Under the pieces are notes generated by a model. That model was not told where the DNA came from and made no database searches. It worked only from the letters and a program-made list of their open reading frames with translations. The position numbers and the translations under genes are program-made. A stretch of DNA of 64,000 bases, from contig CAVPQY010000003.1 in NCBI GenBank assembly GCA_963707695.1, positions 310,001 through 374,000 on the forward strand, read 5' to 3'. The stretch comes from JAOPZW01 sp963707695 (GTDB lineage: Bacteria > Actinomycetota > Thermoleophilia > Solirubrobacterales > Solirubrobacteraceae). Below, in pieces: positions 25,714-34,045 of the stretch. Numbering within the stretch: position 1 is the first letter of the stretch; each line of letters starts with the position of its first letter.

Positions 25714-27174
25714 GTGCGCCTGTCGCTGCGTGGCCGCATCACCTCGGCGAGCGCCGTCATCGTCGCGGCGACGCTGCTGCTGGGCTCGATCGTCGCCTTC
25801 GTGGCCGTGCGCGCCACGCTCCGCGGCCAGGTCGACGACCAGCTCTGGGCGCAGGCCCACGGCGTGCAGCGCGTGGCGGACGACCTCAGCGGCCTGGGGG
25901 GTCCGGTCCGCATCCCGGTCCCGCCGCCGCGCCAGGGCGGCCCGGGCAGCTACGTCCAGGCCGTCGCGCCGTCGGGCCAGGCGATCCGCCTCGACCGCGA
26001 CCCCGACCGCGGCGTCCTGATCCCGGTGACCGCGACGGACCGCGCGATCGCGGGCGGGCAGCGCGGGGCGCAGCTCGCGGACCGCCACGGCGACGACGGG
26101 CACCTGCGCGTGCTGACGGTGCCGCTCGCCGGCGGCGGGGCGGTGCAGGTCGCGCGCCCGCTGGCCTCCGTCGACGCCGTCCTGCGGTCGCTGCGGTGGG
26201 TCCTGGCCCTGCTCGTCGTGGGCGGGACGGCGCTGGCGGCGGCGCTGACCCGGCTCTCCGCCCGCGGGCTGGTGGCGCCGATCGCCGACGTCACCGAGGC
26301 CGCCGGGCACATCGAGGCCACGGGCGACCTCGGGCGCCGGCTGGCCGTCACCGGCGACGACGAGGTCGCCCGGATGGCCGAGCGCTTCAACGCGATGCTC
26401 GACGCGCTCGCGCGCTCCAACGGCGCGCTGGCGGCGTCGCTCGAGCGCCAGCGCCGGCTCGTGGCCGACGCGTCGCACGAGCTGCGCACGCCCGTGACCA
26501 GCCTGCGGACGAACCTCGAGGTCCTGCGGGGGTCGGCCGCCGAGCTGCCGGAGGCCGACCGCCGGGCGCTGCTCGACGACCTCGAGGCCCAGGCCGAGGA
26601 GCTCGGCGTCCTCGTGGGCGACCTCATGGAGCTCGCGCGCGAGGGCGACGCGGCGGCGACCGCCGCCCTCCAGGACGACGTGCGCCTCGACGAGGTCGTC
26701 GCCGAGGCGCTCGACCGCGCGCGGCGCCACCATCCGCAGGCGACCTGGACGGCGAGCCTCGAGCCCGCGCTCGTCCGCGCCGCGCCCGAGCGCCTCGGCC
26801 GGGCCGTGAACAACGTGCTCGACAACGCCGCCACCCACGGCGGCGGCGAGGTCGAGGTCGTGGTGCGCGGCGGCGAGCTGCGGGTCCGCGACCGCGGCCC
26901 AGGGGTCGCCGCCGACGAGCTGCCGTTCGTCTTCGACCGGTTCTGGCGCGGGGCGCGGTCCCGGGGGCGGGCGGGGACCGGGCTGGGGCTCGCGATCGTC
27001 GAGCAGGTCGCCGTGGCCGCCGGCGGCAGCGTCGAGGCCCGGGCCGCCGAGGGCGGCGGCCTGGAGGTCGTGCTGCGGCTCCCGAGCTCGGCGAAGGGGT
27101 CGCTGTGGGCGGCGGCGGACGAGGGCGCGGCATCCCCACCCGCCGCGGCGCCTGGCAGCATCCGCGGTGGATGA
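25714..27174 (+). CDS. Two-component sensor histidine kinase (MprB/HAMP type)
   Basis: The 486-residue membrane kinase has two membrane helices (about 12-34 and 165-185) flanking an extracytoplasmic sensor region with little Cys. A HAMP linker follows, then the phospho-acceptor His255 in D-A-S-H-E-L-R-T-P, N-box N-V-L-D-N-A-A-T-H, and G-boxes D-R-G-P-G-V and G-T-G-L-G-L-A-I-V. It pairs with the response regulator at 25038. The signal is unknown. The final 25 residues are a disordered Ala/Pro/Gly tail. A GTG start at 25714 is the only start near the regulator's stop. Confidence 0.94.
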   Translation: MRLSLRGRITSASAVIVAATLLLGSIVAFVAVRATLRGQVDDQLWAQAHGVQRVADDLSGLGGPVRIPVPPPRQGGPGSYVQAVAPSGQAIRLDRDPDRGVLIPVTATDRAIAGGQRGAQLADRHGDDGHLRVLTVPLAGGGAVQVARPLASVDAVLRSLRWVLALLVVGGTALAAALTRLSARGLVAPIADVTEAAGHIEATGDLGRRLAVTGDDEVARMAERFNAMLDALARSNGALAASLERQRRLVADASHELRTPVTSLRTNLEVLRGSAAELPEADRRALLDDLEAQAEELGVLVGDLMELAREGDAAATAALQDDVRLDEVVAEALDRARRHHPQATWTASLEPALVRAAPERLGRAVNNVLDNAATHGGGEVEVVVRGGELRVRDRGPGVAADELPFVFDRFWRGARSRGRAGTGLGLAIVEQVAVAAGGSVEARAAEGGGLEVVLRLPSSAKGSLWAAADEGAASPPAAAPGSIRGG

Positions 27175-27458
27175 CGCGCCCGCACCGGCTGCTCCTCCCC
27201 GTCCTGCTCCGCGCCACCGCGCGGGAGGGCGCGCACGCCGAGGCCGCCCGTCGCGTGCTGCTCTGGCTCCTCCTCGCGCGCATGCTCGCCGACGCCGGCC
27301 ACGCCGGGCCGCCGCACGCCCGCGCTGCGCCCGCCGCGACGCGTCACCGCGCGCCGGGAACGCCGGGCGCGCCACGACGCGCTGGCAGGGCGGCGCCCGC
27401 GCGGCTAGGGCCAAGGCCGCCTCGCGGCCGCCTGCTCGGCCCTGACCCACGCCGCGGG
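27175..27458. other. Stretch without a supported gene between the kinase and the AceE-like gene
   Basis: An ATG at 27171 overlaps the kinase stop codon and opens a hydrophobic-then-Arg/Pro-rich frame, but that frame finds no stop until 29762 and runs antisense to a real gene. It may be the remnant of a small membrane protein or simply noncoding. The region separates convergent genes and contains short GC inverted repeats that could end transcription. Confidence 0.4.
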
Positions 27459-29732
27459 CTAGCCCGCGAGGTCGAGCGCGGCGCCGACGATCGTCTCCGC
27501 GTCGAGGCCGTGGTGGCGGTAGAGGTCCGCGATGTCGCCCGACTGCCCGAACTCCGTGACGCCGAGGCAGGCGACCGGCACGCCGTGGACGGCGGCCAGG
27601 AAGCCCAGCGAGTGCGGGTGGCCGTCCAGCACCGTGACGAGCGGGCGCGGCGCGGCGAAGAGCCGGCCCAGGATCGCGTCGTCGCCGTCGCGCAGCCCCC
27701 AGCGCGCCTGCAGCGCGCGGAAGACGAGGTCGGGGCTCGTGAGGACGACGACCTCGGCGCCGCCGAGCTCCTCCGCGGCCGCGAGCGCCTCGGGGACGAC
27801 CGCGCCCACGCAGACGATGCCGACACCGACCGCCCCCGGCCGGGCCGGCCGCAGGACGTAGCCGCCGGCGAGCACGTCCTCCCGCCGGCCGGGCGACGGC
27901 TCGCCGGCGAGCGCCTGGTCGAGCGGCCGGGTGGAGAGCCGGAAGTACGACGCGGTCCCGTCGGGGCGGCCGAGCCGGCCGAGGGCGTGCAGGAAGGCCC
28001 ACTCGAAGTCCTGGGTGAAGGCGGGCTCCCAGCTCACGCACCCGGGCTGCTCGATGCCGATCGAGGGGGTCACGACGGACTGGTGGGCGCCGCCCTCCGG
28101 GCCGAGGGTCACCCCGCTCGGCGTCCCGACGAGGATCGACTGGCCGCCCGCGTAGATCCCGAACGACCACGGCTCGTGCGCGCGCGTCACGAACGGGTCG
28201 TAGATCGTCCCGACGGGCAGGAGCGGCTCGCCGTCGCGCGACCACGTGGCCCCGAGCTCTCCCAGCAGGCCGACGAGGTTGACCTCGGCGATCCCGAGCT
28301 CGACGTGGCGGCCGTGCTCGTCCTCGCGCCAGCGCACGAGCGTCTCGCGGTCGTCGGCGAACCAGTCGATCCGCTCGCCGAGGGACCAGATGCCGGCGCG
28401 GTTGATCCAGCCGCCGAGGTTCGTCGACGTCCCCACGTCCGGCGACACGGTCACGACGCGCGCCGCCACCTCGGGCGCCTCGTGCACGAGGTCGAGCAGC
28501 AGGCGCCCCAGCGCCTGCTGGGTCGAGCCCGAGCCGGTGTGCCGTCGCGTCGTCTGCGCGGGCACCGCGGGCGGCTCGCGCGGCGGGACCGGCGCGCGGG
28601 CCAGGCGCGCGGCGGCGGCCGCGCACAGCTCGGCCTCGGCGCTGCCCTCGGCGAACCCCCGCCACGGGTCCTCCGGGTCGGTCCCCAGCGCGGCGGCGAG
28701 CTCCCCGAGCTGGGGCTCGGTCAGCAGCGCGGAGTGGTTGCTCGGGTGGCCCTCGGTGGGCAGCCGCCAGCCCTTGATCGTGTAGGCGAAGACGACCGAC
28801 GGGCGGTCGGCGACCGCGTCCGTCGCCCGGTAGGCCTCGAGCAGCGCGCCGAGGTCGTGGCCGCCGAGGTCGCGCAGCGCGGCGAGCAGCGCCGCGTCGT
28901 CGAGGTCGGCGATCGCGCGGGCGATCGCGGCGTCGCCCGCCGGCAGCCGCTCGCGCACTTCGCCCGCGTCGGCGCGCAGCAGCCGCTGGTACTCCTCGTT
29001 GCCCATGGCGTCGACGCGGGCGAGCACCGCCTCGCCGAGCGCGCGCAGGCGACGGCCGTACTTCACCGTCTCCACGTGCCAGCCGGCGGCCGTGAACATG
29101 TCGGCCAGGCGCCCCGCCGCGATGTCCGGGACGACGCGGTCGAGCGACTGGCGGTTGAGGTCGACGACCCACAGGACCTCGCCCAGGCGCGGCACCATCG
29201 GGTCGGCCACGGCCTCCCAGACCGCGCCCTCGTCGAGCTCGGCGTCGCCGAGCAGCGCGATCTGGCGCCCGCCGACCGGCACCTCGACGTGCCCGGCCAG
29301 GTAGCGGTGCGCCACCGCCCCCCAGATCGTCGCCGTCGCCCCGATGCCGACCGACCCCGTCGAGTAGTCGACCGGGTCGGGGTCCTTCGTCCGCGACGGG
29401 TAGGACTGCAGGCCGCCGAACTCGCGCAGGCGCTCGAGGTAGGAGGGGTCGAGCCGGCCGAGCAGCACGTTGATCGCGTGGAGCACCGGCGAGGCGTGCG
29501 GCTTGACCGACACGCGGTCCGGCGCCTGCAGGTGCGCGAACCACAACGCGGTCATGAGGGACACCATCGACGCACTCGAGGCCTGGTGCCCGCCGACCTT
29601 GATGCCCGACGGGTTGGGCCGGACGTGGTTGGCGTGGTGGACCATGGCGGTCGCCAGCCACAGCACCCGCCGCTGCACGGCGTCGAGGACCGCGAGGTCC
29701 TCGCGCCGCTCAGCCGCCGGCGTCGTCGTCAT
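27459..29732 (-). CDS. AceE-like thiamine-diphosphate enzyme (homodimeric 2-oxoacid dehydrogenase E1/transketolase family)
   Basis: The 757-residue protein looks like a homodimeric pyruvate-dehydrogenase-type E1. It has an N-terminal H-H-A-N-H region, the ThDP motif G-D-A-E-L-D-E-G running to L-N-R-Q-S-L-D-R, a pyrimidine domain with G-I-A-E-V-N-L-V-G, and a C-terminal transketolase-like domain. It is shorter than classical AceE (about 890), and the window holds no E2 or E3 subunit gene. It may therefore act as a decarboxylase or transketolase-like enzyme rather than in a standard complex. The start lies inside the end of the upstream kinase-ASCH gene (23-base overlap), so both are translated from one mRNA. 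Confidence 0.8.
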   Translation of the reverse strand: MTTTPAAERREDLAVLDAVQRRVLWLATAMVHHANHVRPNPSGIKVGGHQASSASMVSLMTALWFAHLQAPDRVSVKPHASPVLHAINVLLGRLDPSYLERLREFGGLQSYPSRTKDPDPVDYSTGSVGIGATATIWGAVAHRYLAGHVEVPVGGRQIALLGDAELDEGAVWEAVADPMVPRLGEVLWVVDLNRQSLDRVVPDIAAGRLADMFTAAGWHVETVKYGRRLRALGEAVLARVDAMGNEEYQRLLRADAGEVRERLPAGDAAIARAIADLDDAALLAALRDLGGHDLGALLEAYRATDAVADRPSVVFAYTIKGWRLPTEGHPSNHSALLTEPQLGELAAALGTDPEDPWRGFAEGSAEAELCAAAAARLARAPVPPREPPAVPAQTTRRHTGSGSTQQALGRLLLDLVHEAPEVAARVVTVSPDVGTSTNLGGWINRAGIWSLGERIDWFADDRETLVRWREDEHGRHVELGIAEVNLVGLLGELGATWSRDGEPLLPVGTIYDPFVTRAHEPWSFGIYAGGQSILVGTPSGVTLGPEGGAHQSVVTPSIGIEQPGCVSWEPAFTQDFEWAFLHALGRLGRPDGTASYFRLSTRPLDQALAGEPSPGRREDVLAGGYVLRPARPGAVGVGIVCVGAVVPEALAAAEELGGAEVVVLTSPDLVFRALQARWGLRDGDDAILGRLFAAPRPLVTVLDGHPHSLGFLAAVHGVPVACLGVTEFGQSGDIADLYRHHGLDAETIVGAALDLAG

Positions 29733-31233
29733 CGTCGCCGACCAGACGGATCGAGCAGATGATCATCGGCTCCTCCTCCGTCAGGCGCCAGCCGGGCTCG
29801 CCGATGAGCATCGCGATCTCGTCACGGCAGCGGTCGTAGAAGGCGCGCTGCTGGCCGCGCCACTCGGCCACCGAGCGCGCGCCCGCGCTCTCGGCGGTGA
29901 CGACCGCCTCGTCGATCTCGTCGAAGGGCATGACCGCCACGCGCGTGACCTCGACGACGGCCCGGCGGTGCCCGTGGTGGTCCATGATCGGGAGCTGCTG
30001 GCCGATGCGGGGCGCGCCGCCCTCGAGCTCGCACTCGCGCATGAGCGAGACGGTGACCGTCTTGCGCCCCGCCAGGATCTCGCCGATGAGGTGCTCGCCG
30101 AGGCCGTCGTCGCCCTCGTGGCCGAACTCCAGGAACGGCTCACGGGCGTCGCGCCAGGGCGCGAGCGGCACGGTGGCCGTCAGCATCGTCCCGGCGCCCT
30201 CCGGGCTGTCGACGTCGAGCGTGCCGCCCAGCGCGTGGAGCCGGTCGGCGAGGCCGAGCAGGCCGGAGCCGGACTCCGGCAGCGCGCCCCCGCGGCCGTC
30301 GTCGCGGACGGTGGCGACGGCCTCGGTCGCCTGCTGGGCCACGGCGATGTCGACGCGCGCCGCGCCCGCGTACTTCTGCGCGTTCGTCAGCGCCTCGGCG
30401 ACGAGGTAGTAGATCGTCAGCTCGACCGGCTCGGGCAGCCGGCGCTCCGGCAGCGCGGCGAGGCGCACCTCGAGCGGCGAGCGGGCGGCCAGCGCCTCGA
30501 GCGCGACGCGCAGGCCGCGCTCGCTGAGGCCCGCCGGGTGCAGGCCGCGGGCGAGCTCGCGCAGCTCGCCCGAGGCGAGCTGGGCCTGCTCGGCCGCGCC
30601 GTCGAGGAGCTCGGCCGCGGCGTCGGGCAGGTCGCCGGCCTTGCGTCGCGCGAGCCCGATGAGGTGGCCGAGCGCGACGAGCCGCTGCTGGGCGCCGTCG
30701 TGGAGGTCGCGCCCGATGCGCCGGCGCTCCTCGTCGGCGGCCTGCATGACGCGCGACCGCGAGGCGACGACCTCGAGCTCGCGCTCGCGCAGGGCGAGCT
30801 GGTGGCGGCGGCGCTCGAGCTCCGCCGACGCGCGGGAGGCGAAGATGCGGAGGTCCTCGAGCTCGCGCGGGGTCGCGCGCAGCGCGTGCGCCGACTGGAC
30901 GCCGACGTGGCCGAGGCGGCGGCCGTCGGAGCCGCGCAGGGCGACCGCGAGGTAGCCGCGGAGCCCGTAGCGCGCGACGAACTCGTCCTCGGGGAAGCGC
31001 TGGGTGGCGTCGTCCTCGAGCAGGACCGCGTCGGCGCCCTCGACGAGCTCGCAGGGCGTGCCGGCCAGCTCGAACTCGAGGCCCTCGGGGAGCTCGACGC
31101 CGTGGCGCCAGGAGGCGAGGATCCGCGCCCGCTCGCCGTCGGCGTCGACGACCTCCGCGACGAACGCGACCTCGGCGTCGAAGGCCTCGGCCAGGTGCCG
31201 CACGAGCGAGCGGAAGAAGGCGTCGCCCACCAC
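29710..31233 (-). CDS. GAF sensor histidine kinase (NarL/DesK-type core) fused to a C-terminal ASCH domain
   Basis: The 507-residue cytoplasmic protein has a GAF-like domain (about residues 5-140), then a HisKA_3 dimerisation helix with the phospho-acceptor His178 in G-R-D-L-H-D-G-A-Q-Q-R. The HATPase domain follows (E-A-L-T-N-A-Q-K-Y, D-D-G-R-G-G, G-L-L-G-L-A-D-R). Residues 368-495 read as an ASCH domain: E-I-L-A-G-R-K-T-V-T-V-S-L, then V-T-R-V-A-V-M-P-F-D-E-I-D. ASCH domains share the PUA-like RNA-binding fold. Coding-like sequence (L-L-R-L-L-A-A-G-T) continues upstream of the GTG at 31233 without a normal start codon, so the true start may be hidden by a frameshift. No response regulator gene is adjacent. 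Confidence 0.85.
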   Translation of the reverse strand: MVGDAFFRSLVRHLAEAFDAEVAFVAEVVDADGERARILASWRHGVELPEGLEFELAGTPCELVEGADAVLLEDDATQRFPEDEFVARYGLRGYLAVALRGSDGRRLGHVGVQSAHALRATPRELEDLRIFASRASAELERRRHQLALRERELEVVASRSRVMQAADEERRRIGRDLHDGAQQRLVALGHLIGLARRKAGDLPDAAAELLDGAAEQAQLASGELRELARGLHPAGLSERGLRVALEALAARSPLEVRLAALPERRLPEPVELTIYYLVAEALTNAQKYAGAARVDIAVAQQATEAVATVRDDGRGGALPESGSGLLGLADRLHALGGTLDVDSPEGAGTMLTATVPLAPWRDAREPFLEFGHEGDDGLGEHLIGEILAGRKTVTVSLMRECELEGGAPRIGQQLPIMDHHGHRRAVVEVTRVAVMPFDEIDEAVVTAESAGARSVAEWRGQQRAFYDRCRDEIAMLIGEPGWRLTEEEPMIICSIRLVGDDDDDAGG

Positions 31234-31425
31234 GCCCGACGTGCCCGCGGCCAGCAGGCGCAGGAGGTCGCGGTCGTCCCCCGGGGCGACCGGGCTGCCG
31301 GCCGTGCCGGCGGTGCTGGCGGGGCGGACGACGGTCAGGCGACGGATGGTAGACGGCGCGCAGGCCGCTGCGGCCGAGGAGCGTGCGGCGGTCCCGCGCG
31401 CGCAGGGCGGCTACCGTGGGCGGCG

Positions 31426-32070
31426 GTGCGCCGCCCCCTGGTCCTCGTGCTCGCGCTGCTGGCCGTCGCCGTGACGGCCTGCGGGTCGTCGTCCTCCGCG
31501 CAGGATGCGGGGACCGTGGCCGAGGGGCGCACGTCCAAGCCGCCGTGGCCGATCGAGCCCGCGACGGTCGCCGCCCGGATCGAGGAGCTGGGGCTGCCGC
31601 ACCCGGGCAAGGAGGAGTTCCACCTGCACGCGCTCCTGCACCTCTACGACGACGGCCTGCTCGTCCCCGTGGCCGCGAACATCGGCATCGACGAGCGCCG
31701 CAAGATCGAGGCCGGGCTGCACACGCACGACGCGACCGGCGTCATCCACCTCGAGGCCGACAAGCCGTTCCGCGCCACGCTGGGCGACTTCTTCCGGCTC
31801 TGGGGCGTGCGCCTGTCGAAGACCGCGATCGGCGGCCTCGAGGGCGACGTGCACGCCTACCTCAACGGCCGCAAGCTCGGCGACCCGGCGGCCCACGTGC
31901 TCGGCAAGGACGACAACATCGTGCTCGCCCTGGGCGACCCCGGCTCGTTCCCGGTGCGGCCCGATCCGCGCGCGCTGCTCGTCGCCAACGGCGAGGCCAA
32001 GGGCAAGTCGTCCTGCCGGACGAAGGGCGGCGAGACGCAGGGCGACGGCTGCTCCATCGAGCAGCCCTAG
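31426..32070 (+). CDS. Lipoprotein with conserved His motifs, function unknown
   Basis: The GTG start gives 214 residues with a short basic N-terminus, a hydrophobic stretch and a lipobox ending A-V-T-A-C at Cys20. The mature domain has distinctive His-containing segments: F-H-L-H-A-L-L-H-L-Y, A-N-I-G-I-D, L-H-T-H-D-A-T-G-V-I-H-L-E, and T-L-G-D-F-F-R-L-W-G-V. I recall this pattern in uncharacterised actinobacterial exported proteins. The clustered His residues suggest metal binding, which is inference. A Cys pair occurs in the last 20 residues. It starts a rightward group of three genes divergent from the kinase-ASCH gene. Confidence 0.8.
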   Translation: MRRPLVLVLALLAVAVTACGSSSSAQDAGTVAEGRTSKPPWPIEPATVAARIEELGLPHPGKEEFHLHALLHLYDDGLLVPVAANIGIDERRKIEAGLHTHDATGVIHLEADKPFRATLGDFFRLWGVRLSKTAIGGLEGDVHAYLNGRKLGDPAAHVLGKDDNIVLALGDPGSFPVRPDPRALLVANGEAKGKSSCRTKGGETQGDGCSIEQP

Positions 32071-32088
32071 GGCGGGTACGGTCGCAGC

Positions 32089-32454
32089 ATGGCCGCGACC
32101 TTCGTCCTGCAGCTCCCCGTCGACGGCGCGCTGGACCTCGCGCTGCGCGCCGACCCGCCGCCGAGCGTGGCGGACGGGACCGTCGCGCTCGACGCGTCGC
32201 CGGCCGACGACCACGGGCGCCTCGAGCGTCCCGCCGTCGGCGAGGTGGTCCTGGGCCTCCCGTCGCCCGAGGCGATCCGGCGCCAGGCCGACGACGTCCG
32301 CCGCGCCCTGCACCTGGCCGGCGCCGGCGTGCAGCCGCTCGTCATCGAGATCCAGGCCGCCTCCGAGCTGCGGGAGGAGGAGCTCGCCCCGCTCGTCGCC
32401 GCCGCCCGGCAGGCCGACCGGCCGGTGATCGTGCGGGTGCTCGGGGACGGGTGA
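32089..32454 (+). CDS. Uncharacterised small cytoplasmic protein
   Basis: The 121-residue acidic alpha/beta protein has no signal sequence and no membrane helix. Notable segments are A-V-G-E-V-V-L-G-L-P-S-P-E-A-I and V-Q-P-L-V-I-E-I-Q-A-A, suggesting strands alternating with helices. It starts 18 bases after a lipoprotein gene and ends 9 bases before another one, so all three are probably cotranscribed. I do not recognise the family. Confidence 0.65.
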   Translation: MAATFVLQLPVDGALDLALRADPPPSVADGTVALDASPADDHGRLERPAVGEVVLGLPSPEAIRRQADDVRRALHLAGAGVQPLVIEIQAASELREEELAPLVAAARQADRPVIVRVLGDG

Positions 32455-32463
32455 GCGTGGACC

Positions 32464-33135
32464 GTGCGGGGCCGGGCGCCCGCCCTGCTGCTCGTCGCGG
32501 TCGTCGCGACGGCCGCGCTGGGCGCCTGCGGCGACGACCGCTCGCGGCGCAGCGCGCCGGCCGCGACGGGGCCGCTGCCACCCTCCGGCCACGCCTACCG
32601 CGCGCTCGACGCGCGCGACCGGCTGGCGGTCGCCGAGCGCTGCCGGGCGCGGGCCGCGGCGGCGACGCACGGCCTGGCCGCCGGCCAGCTCCGGGCGGTC
32701 GACGCGGGCGCGCTGCGCGACCAGCTCGACACCGCCTACACCGCCGTGGCCCGGCAGGGGCGCCCCGTCGCCCGGGTCTGCGCGCGCGTGCTGCCCTTCG
32801 TGACGCCCGGGCTGGCCGTGACGGTCGACGGGACCGACGACGCCGGGGACGGCACGTTCAGCGTCGAGACGGAGTCGACGCGGCCGCTGACCATCCGGGG
32901 CCGCGCGGGCGGCGCGCACGGCGGTCACGTGACGGTCGTCCGCGACGGCCGGCGGCTGGCGGTCGTCCCGATCGGGGCCGACGGCCGCTTCTCGACGCGG
33001 CCGCTGCGGCTGCGCCACGTGGCCGACAACACCTTCACGGTCACGATCGCCGCCCCTCCGGCGGCACTGCGCGCGGTGCTCGTCAGCGCGATCTGCCTCG
33101 ACTGCCTGGCCGGGGCCGCGCCCGCGCGCTCGTAG
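32464..33135 (+). CDS. Putative lipoprotein, function unknown
   Basis: The 223-residue frame begins with GTG, a basic start, a hydrophobic segment and the lipobox L-G-A-C at Cys21. A helical region with Y-R-A-L-D-A-R-D-R-L-A-V-A-E-R-C comes next, then a beta-rich half that ends with two Cys in I-C-L-D-C-L-A-G. The four non-lipid Cys could form disulfides outside the membrane, which would suit the VKOR encoded in this window. No family is recognised. It is the last gene of the three-gene lipoprotein group. Confidence 0.7.
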   Translation: MRGRAPALLLVAVVATAALGACGDDRSRRSAPAATGPLPPSGHAYRALDARDRLAVAERCRARAAAATHGLAAGQLRAVDAGALRDQLDTAYTAVARQGRPVARVCARVLPFVTPGLAVTVDGTDDAGDGTFSVETESTRPLTIRGRAGGAHGGHVTVVRDGRRLAVVPIGADGRFSTRPLRLRHVADNTFTVTIAAPPAALRAVLVSAICLDCLAGAAPARS

Positions 33136-33166
33136 CGGGCGTCCCGGCGCGCCATCATGGGGCGCG

Positions 33167-34045
33167 ATGAGCACGCCGACCCCCGAAGCGACCCTCCCCC
33201 CCGGCCTCCGCCTCGGCCCCGTCCACCTGCGCGTGGCGAACCTCGACCGCGCGCTGGCCTGGTACACGACGGCGCTCGGGCTCCAGGTCCTCCGCCGCGA
33301 GGGCCACGAGGCCGCGCTCGGGACCGCGGACGGCGAGGACGTCGTCGTCCTGCACGAGGACCCCGACGCCCGGCCCGCCGGCCGCCACAGCGGCCTCTAC
33401 CACTACGCCCTGCTGTACCCCTCGCGCGAGGAGCTGGCCCGCGCCGCCGTCCGCCTGAGCGTCACCGGCACGCCGGTCGACGGCGCGTCGGACCACGAGA
33501 CGCACGAGGCCATCTACCTGCCCGACGCGGACGGCAACGGCATCGAGCTGGCCGCCGACCGGCCGCGGGAGGCGTGGCCGCCGTCGCTCGGCTACGCGGG
33601 CGGCCCGCAGCCCCTCGACGTCGAGGACCTCCTCTCGACCGTCGCGGGCGAGGAGCCGGCCACCGAGGCGGCCCCGGGCCTGCGCGTCGGGCACGTGCAC
33701 CTGCACGTCGGCGACCTCGAGCGCGGCCTGCGCTTCTACCGCGACCTGCTCGGCTTCGACGTCATGGCGCTCCTGCCCAGCGCCGCCTTCGTCGCCGCCG
33801 GCGGCTACCACCACCACCTCGGCTTCAACACCTGGCAGGGCGCGGGCGCGCCGCCCGTCCCCGCCGGCGTCGTCGGCCTCGAGCACTGGACGCTCGTGCT
33901 GCCGGGCACGGCCGACGTCGCCGCGCTCCGGGCGCGCGTGGAGGCCGCGGGCGTCCCGGTGGAGGACCGCGGGGACGGCGCCTTCCTCGTCCGCGACCCG
34001 TGGTCGATCCCCCTGCTCGTCACGGCCGGCGAGGAGGACGCGTGA
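33167..34045 (+). CDS. Two-module VOC/glyoxalase-fold protein (catechol-2,3-dioxygenase-like, CatE type)
   Basis: The 292-residue protein contains two VOC modules. The first (about residues 15-135) has G-P-V-H-L-R-V-A-N-L-D-R and ends D-G-N-G-I-E-L-A. The second (about 165-285) has G-H-V-H-L-H-V-G-D-L-E-R and G-G-Y-H-H-H-L-G-F-N-T-W. This layout matches CatE-like ring-cleavage dioxygenases, where His and Glu residues bind Fe(II) or Mn(II). The second module ends W-S-I-P-L-L-V without the usual Glu-containing terminus, so activity is uncertain. The stop overlaps the start of the next VOC gene as GTGA. Confidence 0.88.
   Translation: MSTPTPEATLPPGLRLGPVHLRVANLDRALAWYTTALGLQVLRREGHEAALGTADGEDVVVLHEDPDARPAGRHSGLYHYALLYPSREELARAAVRLSVTGTPVDGASDHETHEAIYLPDADGNGIELAADRPREAWPPSLGYAGGPQPLDVEDLLSTVAGEEPATEAAPGLRVGHVHLHVGDLERGLRFYRDLLGFDVMALLPSAAFVAAGGYHHHLGFNTWQGAGAPPVPAGVVGLEHWTLVLPGTADVAALRARVEAAGVPVEDRGDGAFLVRDPWSIPLLVTAGEEDA

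Noticed and set aside
27171..27458. Small gene starting at the kinase stop codon
   Set aside because: The frame has no stop before entering sequence antisense to the AceE-like gene, and the later part is low-complexity Arg/Pro.
26196..29762. 1188-codon plus-strand open frame
   Set aside because: It is Arg/Pro/Gly-rich with no family features and lies antisense to the kinase and AceE-like genes; long empty frames are common at this GC content.
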